The notes under the pieces: generated by a model
The model's database searches: none
What the model was told of the DNA's origin: nothing
Seen by the model: the letters and a program-made list of their open reading frames with translations, nothing else
Position numbers and translations under genes: made by a program
Shown here: in pieces, positions 10,025 to 21,066 of the stretch
Layout: every line of letters starts with the position of its first letter
Position numbering within the stretch: position 1 is the stretch's first letter
From: Schizochytrium sp. TIO01
Taxonomy: Eukaryota; Sar; Bigyra; Thraustochytrida; Thraustochytriidae
Assembly (NCBI GenBank): GCA_004764695.1
Contig: SMSO01000035.1
Location: 4,531,040 to 4,595,039, forward strand
Direction of reading: 5' to 3'
Length of the DNA: 64,000 bases

Positions 10025-12072
10025 GCTTGGTCGCCGCTTCTTGGTCGTAAGCGTTCATATTTTCATGAGTGTTTGAGCAAGCATTCATCTGAAACGAAAG
10101 AAACGCTTCGACCAACACAATTAGTCTGCTAGTGTACTCAAGCTGTGCACCATCTCGCTAAACACCATACAAGCTTTAAAACCCCTTCATCATGACTACC
10201 ATGTCTTTTTCTTCTTCTATGATCCTAATTATTAAAATTCGTGTTGGTGCATTGGATCGTATCCAAGTTTGTGCTCACGGACAATGAGTGCTTGATTGTT
10301 TTAGCTTGATTGTTTTGGCCCAACCAGCTCCAAGAGTTTCATTCACTACCTCTAACTACTAAGAGCGGATCATCTATGCGCTGCGGAGACCTCCCAACCT
10401 CCTTCCGTGCGGCTCACAAGTACATCTGTGCGGTGCTAGTCCTTATCTGCGCGTATCTCGCACTGCTCTCCCGCACCCCACACTTGCGTGCAGCGATGCG
10501 ATCGTAGTTGGGACCAGTGCATGTGCCATTGCGCGCTGCAGGCTCGTAAAAGCCCGTAATCCTTTGTGTGTACTCCGTCGCCTCCAAGATACTCGGCTCT
10601 TCGGCGTTGACAACGCTGACGCTGACCGGGAGGCTGGCTGCCTCGTAATAGGCAGCGACCTCCAGCTTTCAGATTGTGCGTCGCGAGCTTGCGCCGGGAG
10701 TAATCTGAGCTGCACATGTCGAGCCAGCTGCCAAGAACAAACGCCCTGATGTCGTGGTGCATTGATTGCTCTGCCGCCACTGGTATGATCATGTGCCGAT
10801 GAGCCGCATCGCTTATGGACCTATCTGTCTGTCCGTGCCAATCTGTCTACGCCTATCATCCGCATTTGCGAGTAAAGACGCCTTCTCAGTCCATGTGAAA
10901 GGAGACACGAAATGGTTGCGATGAGTACTCGGAATCAGAGGGCTTCGGGAGGTGGGCAGAGTACCGCCGCGACGAGTGCATTTCGCTGGTTTGCAGAGGA
11001 GTCTTCGCGAGGAACTGCGAAGCTTCCTTCGCTACGGAGTGAACGCGGCGACGAAAGTAGCAAAGGCAGCGAAAGGAGCCGAAGTAGTGAAAGAAAGTAC
11101 TCGCTTCCTTGCGGCCGTGGGTGGTCAGCGAGAAGGGTCTGAAGACTCGCTTTCGATTTCACAGCGGCGCCACAGGCTTTCGCAGGCGAGGAGGAGGCCA
11201 CTTGACTGCTGTGCGAGTCAGCTCGTTGAGAACGACGCGGATGGGTCTGTCGGGAAGAGAGAAACTTGAAGGGACCAAATCATGTTGACTCATCCTTTGC
11301 AATATCGTCATCGTTACCCTCGTGAAAGGAAGGTAAACTGTGCTGCTTCAGTTATGGTACGGATACCGCGTCGCTTTTGAGCAGCCCCGACTACGAGTGG
11401 ATGATGCACGGCACAGATTGTCAGAGGTTCTAGCATCAAGTTCTACGCAACTTGAGTCAACTTGACTCTTGGACGTTCAAGTTGGAGGGCTTTGCGAAGA
11501 CTCCATTGCCTTCAAGATTGCGAGAACTGCTGCAAAATAAAGTGCTCCAGAGAACACAAAAAGGAAGGGAACGAAAAGTTCTTAGTGAATGAAATGTAGA
11601 CCGACGCAACGCAACTTAGGAGGTCTAAAATAAACTGTCTCTGATTAACCATTATTCTCTTTTTTTAAAAAATATTTTTTAAAGAAGAAGAAGAAGAAGA
11701 AGAAGAAAGAATCAATGTTTTACTGGGCATTAGTACTACCTAGGAAGTAACAAGGGTCCGGGTACCTCGGTTCGGAAAGGTTCGTCATAATGGCTGTACT
11801 AGGTAGTATCTTCCTTCCCAATCAGATTCCCAAGATACATATTTGGAGTATCCTAAGTGAGCAATCACCAAATGGCCCGCTCCACTCGGTGCTAAGAAGG
11901 TTCGAGCGATAAAAGGATTTGGCTGTTGTTACTTGGCTGGTATCGCTGCTGGAGAGCTATCAAGCACAAAACAGACAAGCATACTTGTAAAGAGTGGTTC
12001 TTGGTGCGTTGGTTCCGAGTCGACTCGACAGGGGCTGCTGTAGGTGCCAGCATAAGAAACCCTTCAAAGAAA
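10025..12072. other. Spacer between tandem methyltransferase genes
   Basis: About 2 kb without a recognisable gene. The middle part (about 10,360-11,270) is GC-rich and has several overlapping short frames on both strands, with basic, low-complexity translations that look like chance. An (AAG)n run lies at 11,682-11,708 just after an A/T-rich stretch. An ATG at 11,926 is in frame with copy B, but the intervening 49 codons have no counterpart in copy A. Confidence 0.55.
11682..11708. repeat. (AAG)n microsatellite
   Basis: Roughly eight tandem AAG triplets follow an A/T homopolymer-rich stretch upstream of methyltransferase copy B. Confidence 0.9.
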
Positions 12073-12960
12073 ATGTCTGAGAAACCCTTAACAGGAGAAA
12101 CGAAGCTTGTTGATGGCAAAAGCTACACGGTAAATCAAGCCATGCTGAGAAGTAGCCATGAAACACGCAGCCCAATTGCCAAAGCTGCAAAGGTGCTGCT
12201 CGCAGCATCTTGGGCTGCAGGTATGATCTTATCACCCAAAGTACGCTCTTTAAGTGGAGCTACAACTTTAGCATCTGCAACAGCTATTGGTATCTTGTAT
12301 ATTGCGATGAGCTCTTCAAAGACCATCAGTGCTTCTGTGACGTCCAAACTCCTGCCTGCACTTCTGCAGGATCTTGATAACGAGATGGGTGAAATCAGGA
12401 CGGAATTGCTTAAAGATATGAAGGGCAAAGTTCTTGACTTCGGAGCTGGAGACGGTCACTATTTAGCTTATATTGCGAAATACAAGGACCAGGTAGAATC
12501 GGTCACCAGCCTTGAACCTCTACAGGCACTCCATCCATTGATTGAGAAACGTGCTGCAAAGCTCGACCTTCCTGAGATGGAAATCTATGGTAAATTTTCC
12601 TCAGATTTGCTGCGTGAACGCGGTCCTAATCAGTATGATTTCATCATTCTTGGTAACGTTCTTTGCGAAGTTCCAGATCAAAGCGCCGTCCTTCAAGATA
12701 TCTACGAACTACTCCGCCCTGGGGGCAAAATTTTCTACATGGAGCACGTGGCTAGCCACGAGGGTACTCTTACCAATAAACTTCAACGTCTTATCAATCC
12801 TTTGTGGAAGGTCATAAGTGGAGGCTGCAATTGCAATCGCCATAGCTTGCGCTCTCTTGAAGCGATGCCGTGGAAAATGCACGAATGGGAACTGAGGATG
12901 AGCTTTCCACTGATCGAGCGCATGGTGATGGGAATTGCCATCAAATCTACGAACGTTTAG
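12073..12960 (+). CDS. TMT1/METTL7-like membrane-anchored SAM methyltransferase, copy B
   Basis: Paralogue of the gene at 9128, 295 residues, nearly collinear and by eye about three-quarters identical from the anchor segment onward. It keeps motif I (VLDFGAGDGHY), NVLCEVPDQ, the LLRPGGK / EHVASHEGT block and the SGGCNCNRHS block, so both copies look functional. The most variable part is the first ~40 residues before the hydrophobic anchor. The ATG at 12,073 is chosen because the protein from there matches copy A (MS..TKLVDGKSYT); an ATG at 11,926 would add 49 unrelated residues. Silent differences are abundant, with A/T-ending codons more frequent here than in copy A, so the duplication is not very recent. 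The gene converges with the pentaspan gene. Confidence 0.85.
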   Translation: MSEKPLTGETKLVDGKSYTVNQAMLRSSHETRSPIAKAAKVLLAASWAAGMILSPKVRSLSGATTLASATAIGILYIAMSSSKTISASVTSKLLPALLQDLDNEMGEIRTELLKDMKGKVLDFGAGDGHYLAYIAKYKDQVESVTSLEPLQALHPLIEKRAAKLDLPEMEIYGKFSSDLLRERGPNQYDFIILGNVLCEVPDQSAVLQDIYELLRPGGKIFYMEHVASHEGTLTNKLQRLINPLWKVISGGCNCNRHSLRSLEAMPWKMHEWELRMSFPLIERMVMGIAIKSTNV

Positions 12961-13264
12961 TGCTGGAGTCCGATCAAAACTCACTTCCTTCTGCGCATAA
13001 TTTACCTATCTATTCTTTCAAATGGCACAAAATAAAGGTAAAGAAAAACAAGCAATTTCTTACTCAAAGGTATTTTGCGACTCTCAAACGCTAGTAAAAA
13101 TGAAGCTAATATCCACCAATACTTTGTTAACTTTATTCAAATTAATTTCAACTCTATGCGAGTGCACATCTGAAAAGAAAAGAGACATACGCAGGCTTGA
13201 AGGGTTGTTCAATATCAACTTCGTCCCTTTAAATTGAAGAAGTAAAATACTAGCATGTTCAATA
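12961..13264. other. Convergent intergenic spacer
   Basis: About 300 A/T-rich bases lie between the stop codons of two convergent genes. They presumably hold both 3' ends; AATAAA at about 13,030 could be a polyadenylation signal for methyltransferase copy B. Nothing else is seen. Confidence 0.5.
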
Positions 13265-16200
13265 TCAATACAAATGGACGGTGTTGTTGTCTGAACTCAG
13301 GGAGCGCAAAACCGTACGCAGCACTATTGAGGAATCCTCCAATGGGATGGGTGATGATAGCGTGCTAGGTCCTGGATAAGCGTCTACACGAAAGGAGCCA
13401 GGTGGAGCTTTGTTAGTTGCGCACACATTAGAAGATGCTTTAAAGGACTCAAGTCCAACCGTTCTCAGTTGAGGCCTTGGGCGATATTGGTCAAGGCATA
13501 GTAGAGCCGGAGCGAGAGCAATGAGTATACCGAGCGCAAATGTAGTCCAGGGCACTACAAGCCAAAATATTGCGTCTGTTAAATCACAGCACAGGGGTTC
13601 TTTGATAGTTTTGAACATGGAAGAAAAGGCTTGACAGTCAAAGGTGTCCTTCATTTCAGCAATGGCGTGCTGAGTGGCTGTAAGAACTTCATCTAGAAGT
13701 TGATCAGCAGGCATGTCAAACTCGATTCCCATCAACGTTGTTTGATTATTGCCCAAGTATGGTAAAATCGCATCCTCCAAGAGACTGGTGATTGCACCTT
13801 CCAAGCTATTCCATAGCTGTGCAATTGGTTCTTGGCGCAGCAACCTACTATCATTGATATCCTCAGATGTAATGTTCATGTTTGCAAAGCTTGACCCCAT
13901 GCATGGTACCAGTACGGAACGTAGTAACTGGTCAAAATCAAAGTCTAGAGTTTGCCCTGTTTCACTGAGTTGCCAAGAACATACTAAACTGTTGTCTTCC
14001 TTCTGAGTGATATTCATCCCTAGTTGTAGACAAATCATTGGCTCAATATGTTTGACAGACAATTCAAGCATAGGTTCAACAAAAGTACAGAAATCACTCA
14101 TGACGAGCAATGCAGGGATGCCAACTGCTGCTACACCGAGCATAATTGGGGCGATGAGACAACCCAAAGTTATGAACGGCACAGTCATACGCTGTCCCAT
14201 AGCAGAGCAACCTAGAGCCAGGCCTGCAAAACTGACAAGAATTATGGGAAGAACATACAGTCCTTTATAAATCTGTTCGAAGCTTGGGTAGCCGTTTCGA
14301 AGAGACTTGGTGTTAAGCATCTCAATAGTATTCACGAGGCATTCATCCATAAGGCAAATCGAATTGTCTTCATAAAAGGTCAATATGTCTCCTGTTCTTC
14401 CATCCATTATGCCTTGTACTCCCATGAGTAAATTTTCACTAGCATGTGCTGCAAATTTGTCAAACATGGTTACATTTGTCCAACCTCGAGGAATATTGAA
14501 TAACTGACTTGCAATATTTAACAAGTAAAACAAGGCTCCTCGTGAATATGTTTGAGCGCTGTTGTCGCCTTGTAGCGCGACTTCGAGAGCTCCGAGCAGA
14601 GCACTTGAGTTAGTAATTAAGGATCCAAATATAGCTGTGCTTAGCTGCCTTGATAAGCGTTGATTCTCGTTTTGCTCTTTATTAGAAGCGTCGAGCACCT
14701 TATGTTTTGACTTCGACGAAGGTTGAATAATACCTTTTGTAATACCTCCGATACTCTCGTCATTGTTTTCAGCTGGCACAGTTGTGGGGAACTCCTCTGC
14801 TAGTGTTTGAGCAAGCTTCGCAGCAGTCTCGCTTACTTCACGGTACATGTTTGGGTTGTCTCCGAATGCGAGCCCAAGCTTTTGTACTAATGCGTGCGCC
14901 TGTTGAATGTCATTCATTACTGCCTCTCTTGCAGCAAGAGCAGCAGTGTAACGATTGTAGAGGCTCATTGATGTTTGCTCTGGGTGATTGAGCATGCCGA
15001 GGAGTAATTCCGTTCCATTTGGTTGCCCAGATTCAAAATCTGGTATCCCTGACAAAATACCTTGCACATTTCTTTCTTTGAACGAATTGTATTTTGTGAC
15101 TGCTATATGCGCCTTTTGTACACACCAATTAAGATTTGAATGATTGCAAACACTAGCAGATGCTGAACTGTTTGATGAAAGGCAAATGTCAATAGCATTG
15201 GAAACTTTTTGGAGCTTCTCAATCATATCCGACCAAAACTAATATCATCATGGTTGCCATGCCGTGTGGTATTCCAGGTCACAGATGTTTTTTCGCGAGG
15301 CTTTGACCACTCTTGCCTAGGAGTGGACAGCTCTTGTTTTGATGTTACAAACCCTGAAAGCATGGTTTCTAAGCTTAGAAGGTGCTGTCCAATCCCTTGA
15401 ATTTTATGAAGCAACGTTAATAAAAGATGCATGCTAATCTTCCCAGAAGATCCCGTGTTGTCCATCTCTACGTCCAAGTCTTCTTGTGAGCAAGACTGTG
15501 ATATCTCTTTCCACTTGAGACCATCATCAAACAATTTTATTGTGGGCCTAGCTTCGTGTAGTCGCCCCATATTGTGGAGAGCCCAGTCTATGAAATCTGC
15601 ACTATTCTCAAGGTAATCTCGACTGTAGGAGAAGCTGTATTGGTGTTGCGACTGAATGGGTTGGATGCTCGCAATTTCCCGATTGTACTCTACCGTAGTC
15701 GGTTCAAACCCTAAGTAGTGGCGGATTTGGCGTCTCAAAGACCGCATCGAGGCCCTGTCTACCTTTTTCAGCATCTTAATACGTTGTAGGGAGGTTGTCA
15801 GCGCTAATGTGCTACCTTTTCCACTCCACATCAGTTTCTCTGGCAAGGTAGTAACATTCTCAGGCGGAGAAAGAGATGCCATTAAACTATGTTGGTGTTG
15901 GATGAAATCTGAAATGCTGATTGGAGGGTGTATCTTAAATTGGTCATCAAGCATTTCTAGATACCCTAGCACGCGGGTTGTCATGTTAGCATCAGCAATA
16001 CTCAGGAGCTGGTCCATGCAATGAAAAGCATGACTGACCTCCCAAAGCTCAAAGCTTTCGTCTGAAGAATCTATAGTTGCTTTGAGAGAACGGCGGCCTC
16101 CAACCGTAACAAGAGCCACCCGTAAAATTTCTGGCATTGACTCAAATACTTCTGCTGTGCCACTGGGAAATACCAAGACCAGATTTTTCTGTGCTTCGAT

Positions 16201-16995
16201 AAATCTTTGAAAATCGCCACGATCGCCAAGTGTGACCATAGTGAGGAAGAGGACGATAAAGACACCAATGATGATGAAACCAGAAAGATACGCCACAAAG
16301 CTACACTGCGTCATGCCAAGCTCTGTTAGCAACACATGTACAGCTCCAGCTTCAGACTTGATTTCCTGTTTGCCAATCTTTTCTAATTTGGCATCTGAAT
16401 TAGTTGTGCGATGTTCGGTGTCATCAAAGCGTGACTTTCTACCTGAACACACGCGTCTGTGAAAGCACTGATGGTATACATACACGACAAGGAAGAATAT
16501 GCACATAATAGCAACCCCGATAAAAAGCGCTGCGTAAATTGCGTAAGATTGTGCAATCCTTCCCCAAATCGTGTCATCATCATTTGTAATGTAGATAAAG
16601 CTCCAATCAACGGAGTCATCTTCACTTGCTGCGCCCAGTAAATCTAAGAAAGGTTCGATGCAAATATATGAAGAAGTGGAAGAATCATTCTTCATGGAGG
16701 CTATATCTAATGTGGAGTCTTGTAGTTCCTTCGCAAAGAAGATGTCCAGCGATTCAGCAAGTTTTTGGTTACACGGTATTATAATTCTTTCAGCATGTGA
16801 CCAGTTTCGGTCAATATAGCTTATGGATGCATCAACACGTGGCAGCTTTTGAATAATTCCAGGTACAGCACAGCTTCCTCCTGCTGCATCATCGCTCATG
16901 GTGGAAGCTCGGGCAAACGATAGCGATTTGCTGCTCGATAGTTCTTCAAAAGATATGCGTTCATGAGTTTGTTCGGTATGGAGACCCTCAATCAT
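13265..16995 (-). CDS. Pentaspan (prominin-like) membrane protein, two overlapping frames
   Basis: Two consecutive minus-strand frames overlap by ATGA at 15,223-15,226: 590 codons (16,995-15,223), then 653 codons (15,226-13,265). Together they give five hydrophobic helices: two in the first part (residues ~151-175 and 232-255, the first followed by a Cys-containing cytosolic loop), two close together in the second part (~321-343, 350-376), and one near its end (~552-577) before a short polar tail. Large Cys-containing loops lie between helices 2-3 and 4-5. This order matches prominins, which mark membrane protrusions and cilia in animals, though the loop lengths differ and no prominin signature was verified. 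A 110-base GTAACA...TTAG intron (15,239-15,348) would join the frames in phase. Two separate proteins or a frameshift are alternatives. No clear signal peptide is visible at the chosen ATG. Confidence 0.6.
15239..15348 (-). other. Candidate phase-0 intron in pentaspan gene
   Basis: On the minus strand a GT donor (TTT|GTAACA at 15,348-15,347) and an AG acceptor (ATTAG|TTTTGG ending at 15,239) bound 110 bases. Removing them joins the upstream codon TTT to TTT-TGG-TCG-GAT-ATG and continues into the second frame. The removed translation is Ser/Thr/Lys-rich, unlike the flanking helical sequence. A 44-base alternative starts at GTGACC with the same acceptor. Confidence 0.45.
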
Positions 16996-17550
16996 CTATC
17001 TTAACGGCTTCAAGTTTATCTGGGGCCATGGCCTCGGGCTCTATGATTGGGACTTGACCAAATTAATGTCCCATAACTTTATTATTTAAAAAAAAAAAAA
17101 GGAAGGAAAAATTAATTAAAAATCACTGACATTTTTGTTGTTGGTTTTCTTCAAAGTTAGCAGTAACATCAGTTCGAGGCGGACCAGTCTCGTTGTTCAG
17201 AACCAAAATTTGAAAAATCAAGTACACTGCTAGCAGCGAGGTTTTGAAGGACTCGCAACTATATTGAACTCAGTCGCTTTATTAGAAAATACAACCAGAA
17301 GAAGGAAACAAAAAGTATAAAGAGCGATTTTAGTCCAAATAATTCAGGATACGGGATAATGACACTAGGGACCTAGCTCTTGTATCACAGAATGCCGATA
17401 TATGCTTATCATTGTCCCAAATGATTTAAAAAAAAACACGAAAGTACAGGTTTATCTGCATATGGGTCGTACCAGATAGAGTTAGTGCAAAAAGTGAATA
17501 TGAAATAAAGCATATTTAGCAAGACAAGAACTAGGGCCAGTGAATTCACT
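16996..17550. other. Intergenic between pentaspan and TIR/TPR genes
   Basis: A/T-rich spacer of about 550 bases containing a poly-A run near 17,088-17,101. No coding frame is supported. It should contain the pentaspan promoter and the 3' end of the TIR/TPR gene. Confidence 0.55.
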
Positions 17551-19131
17551 TCAAGACTCGTAAGATGATATTGCTTTTGCCATGTCTTCCTGTACTCTTT
17601 TCGTAGTAACATGGTCTGGTCCAAGAGAATGAAGACAAATATCCTCTGCTTGATGGTACACCTCAATGGCTCGCTCAAAGTCTCCTTGTTTCATGTATGT
17701 GCTTGCTAGTCCTAACAACGTGAGTGCCACAGCTGGGTCTCGGGAACCAAAAGCAGTTTCTTGATCACGCAAAGCTCGATGGTAGAATGTGAGTGCCATG
17801 TCAAAACGTTCTTGTTTGGTATAAACACATGCCATTCTTCTCAAAGTACGATGAACTTCTGGGTTACCAGGCCCTAAGTTATCCAATGCAATTGACAGAG
17901 CCTCTTCATAGGATAAGAGTGCTTGTCTAAATTTGCCTTGGCTTTCGAAAACAACGCCAGTTTCATATGAAGTCATGGCAAGCAAAGGATTGTTGGGGTC
18001 TAGAATCTCACGTTGGATCTCATGAGCTTCTTGAAAAAAACCTAATGCTTCTCGCGTTTCACCCTTACGGTGAAGGAGGAAGGCAGCAGCAGCGAGAGTA
18101 CCAGAAAGCTGCAAGTTATCGTGTCCTTCTCGAGCTTCGTGAACAGCTGGAAGAGTGTATGGGAGATACCAATGACCAACTAGTTCTTCAAGCATTGCAT
18201 CAAGGTCCTCGACATTAGTGTCCAGAGTTCTAGCAATAGCGGCACTCAGAATATGAGAATCATAGGGATCAGAGCACTGCGCAGTGAACGTATGCACGAC
18301 GTTACGTAACACAGCAATTATGTTTCCTGCGTTCTGTCGAAGTTGCGATGCATAGGCCTCTTTTTGACCTTGAGCAAAAAGAGCTGGGGCTGCGAGCCCA
18401 AAACGAAGAAATCCCCAAATTTCCCAAATACACCAAAGTCGATCCAGCGGGGCAGGCACATCCCACCTGTCGATAAAGATCACGTGGGACTCAAAACTAG
18501 AAATAATTTCATGGAGTTCTTCTGTGAGTGATGTTTCGTACACGTCGCTACCTCGATCTGTTCTGAGTAGAACTTGATTTGCGCAAAACACATCAAGCCA
18601 TACAAAACTCTCGCTTGGATCAGTATCTGCAAAAAACTCCCCAAGTGCCTCGATGAGATCAGAAAATCTTGATTGATGAGCGTGGCATACAAAAACACCT
18701 TGGTGTGCATCCCCAATATATTGATCATTGAGGAAGTTAAGGTAAATGTGAGGCATCCCTTCCTGACATTCTGCTGGAAGCACCATATGAGCTAGTAAGT
18801 CTGCTGTAGACCACTCCTGGCGACTTTTCTCGTTTGCATTCTCTCCAGGTACAAAAATCACATCGTATTCATCGTCACCAAATATCGCTAGGCCGCGCAT
18901 GGCTACTACTTCGTCATTTTCATCATCACTGTTCTCTACTGGACCAACAAGTCGAATAGTTGAACCTGTTGGAACCTTTTCATGTAAATCTTCGGTTGTC
19001 ACATACAACTGGACATCCTCTGCAAGCTCGTTTTCCAAAAAAGCCTGATAGATACCCTCCAAGCCGCGTAAGCTCAGGGAGCGATGATCCAGCAAGGGCT
19101 CTGATTCTGTACCCTCCTCCTGATCACTCAT
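17551..19131 (-). CDS. TIR-like domain plus TPR (kinesin-light-chain-type) repeat protein
   Basis: A 526-residue protein starting at the ATG at 19,131; a longer frame begins only at a TTG. After an acidic N-terminus, residues ~145-245 resemble a TIR-type fold: a first strand VFVCHAHQ, then FVWLDVFCANQ, then SHVIFIDRWDVPAPLDRLWCIWEIW. The WCxWE element (233-237) places a Glu where plant and animal TIR NADases have their catalytic Glu. Residues ~341-510 hold about four ~42-residue TPRs of the kinesin-light-chain type, with A..L...G.F..AL..Y..A spacing and NP/DP turns. Automated annotation often labels such proteins kinesin light chain, but there is no KLC heptad N-terminus. A role in signalling or immunity is an inference, and NADase activity is untested. 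No neighbour suggests a shared operon-like unit. Confidence 0.7.
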   Translation of the reverse strand: MSDQEEGTESEPLLDHRSLSLRGLEGIYQAFLENELAEDVQLYVTTEDLHEKVPTGSTIRLVGPVENSDDENDEVVAMRGLAIFGDDEYDVIFVPGENANEKSRQEWSTADLLAHMVLPAECQEGMPHIYLNFLNDQYIGDAHQGVFVCHAHQSRFSDLIEALGEFFADTDPSESFVWLDVFCANQVLLRTDRGSDVYETSLTEELHEIISSFESHVIFIDRWDVPAPLDRLWCIWEIWGFLRFGLAAPALFAQGQKEAYASQLRQNAGNIIAVLRNVVHTFTAQCSDPYDSHILSAAIARTLDTNVEDLDAMLEELVGHWYLPYTLPAVHEAREGHDNLQLSGTLAAAAFLLHRKGETREALGFFQEAHEIQREILDPNNPLLAMTSYETGVVFESQGKFRQALLSYEEALSIALDNLGPGNPEVHRTLRRMACVYTKQERFDMALTFYHRALRDQETAFGSRDPAVALTLLGLASTYMKQGDFERAIEVYHQAEDICLHSLGPDHVTTKRVQEDMAKAISSYES

Positions 19132-19646
19132 GGACTTGTTGCCCTTGCTTAAGTTGCAAGCTATATTAGCTCTACTAGATAGAGCTGATCTCGTGCCACG
19201 ATACTCCACGCAGTTTAGCTTTCGTTGCAGCAACGATCAAAGAGCACTGTTAAATGATGTTTTTGTGAAATGTTGTGATTGGTATATGATGTTGTGCACA
19301 AGTGGCATGCTGCTTCAGACCTGCGCTGATTTTGACTCGCTTAATATTATCTAGCAAGCAGCATATATTCGAAGTTCGAGGAGGGGTCTTGCCTGAAATT
19401 TGTAGGACGCTAGCAGCAGTCAGCCAGCTCCAACCTTCGAATTGAAGACCTGAGGAAACAAGAAGGAGGTTTCTCTGTACGCGCTGCGATCGCTGACGTA
19501 CTTCAAGGATGACTCAAAGAATCTGGTTACCACCTACCACTAGTATTAGCTAATGAGTTATTTATTACTACTACTACTAAACTACTACTAGTAACTTCAA
19601 TATTATCATAAATAGTCACAACTTAGTCACATAGATTAGCATTATA

Positions 19647-19700
19647 TAGTAGTAGTAGTAGTAGTAATAATAATAATAATAGTAGTAGTAATAATAATAG
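19647..19700. repeat. (TAG/TAA)n microsatellite
   Basis: Interleaved TAG and TAA triplets run for about 54 bases, preceded at 19,560-19,595 by a related (TAC)n stretch with ACT triplets. Confidence 0.9.
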
Positions 19701-21039
19701 TGTTGTTTTTTGATCAGTAATACCTTCAGGGTCAAAGATTCCAATCGTGATACGAAAAAATCATGTATCTGAACATAGATATGATTTGGGCGAAGGAATC
19801 ATTTTGAACCTATGTCGTAATTCTCTATTCTTTCTCTCAACTACTGTGCGATAATATGTTGAAATTCTTGTGATAGTATTGTAGAAGGGTATAGAGACAG
19901 TTCTACTTGTACTACTTTCATCAAGCGGCCTTACTGTATGTGGAGAGAAAAACTGTAACAAAATAGTACTGGGCCTAAAGGAGTGCACTATGTGCTATAC
20001 AGAATATGGATGCAACAAAGGTGTTCCAATAAGCTTTGGGGTGACGACAGTAAGCACTTCAATCGAGCGTTCATTAGTGAACCACAAGATATTGAAATCA
20101 CTCTTGAGCTTTTCTAGATCCGGAAGTCCTCACAATGAGCTTCACATTAAGGTTTGACATGATCTTATCATCCTTTAGAAGGATTATCTGCATTCTGTAA
20201 TATCTTGACCTAATTTTCATTTTCTTTACTTCTCCTTCCTCTTCTTCTCTGCGTTGTATTGCATTAAAGATAAAAGCCATATACGGGTTCTCTGCGTGCG
20301 CTTCAGTTACGAACTTTTTAAAACGAGGTATCCAGGTACGAGGCAGCGCAAATGGAGATCAACAACTCTCTTTGAGGATGTGAACGAAAACTTATTGATT
20401 CGGTATTTCTGTACTTTTAGATAGCAGCTAGCGCTCATTTACACTGCGTTATTTAGACCAAGCTTGATGAAGACCAAGCCTGCTTTGTGAAGCAACACTG
20501 AATCGTATATTTCTCCTTTTGTGTTTTCCCCTTTCCTTTCTGTTGGAGATGAAACTTGAACAAAACATAGAGAAACCAGTAACTGTAGAGTCCTGAATGA
20601 CTTGAATCTTGAGGCATAAAAAGGTAAGACTATCTTTAGAAGATAAGAGTACTAAATATAATGCTCATTCGAAATGACAACCTCTTAAGCCTCTCATAGT
20701 TTCATTATTTTCTAACTCTAGAGGTATAGGCTTAGATGCTTCATGGTCACGGGGTTTGCGATCTTATGAAGCTGCCTAATATATCTTGATAATGAGTTGA
20801 AGTACAAGTTGGTTTCCGTAATTCCGAAGGCTTCCATGAGAATGTTACGCTCTTCCGAGTCTCTTCCAAGTCACAAGTTTTTAAATTCACATTCCTAATT
20901 TGACTTTTGCTACTTTGCTGAAACTGTAGACTTTAAAATATTTCTTACTATTAAAAAGTTTATACCGAAATTGTTTTTAGAGAGATTTAAAAGGCTAATC
21001 AGGTCATATCAGTAACAAGTTACGTCAGCTTTAAAACGC

Positions 21040-21066
21040 TTTTTTTTTTTTTTTTTTTTAAAAAAA
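21040..21066. repeat. Poly-T/poly-A homopolymer junction
   Basis: About twenty T bases are followed immediately by seven A bases. It is a likely slippage site, and the assembled length may not be exact. Confidence 0.85.

Noticed and set aside
11926-12072. 49-codon N-terminal extension of methyltransferase copy B
   Set aside because: No counterpart in copy A; the downstream ATG matches the paralogue start.
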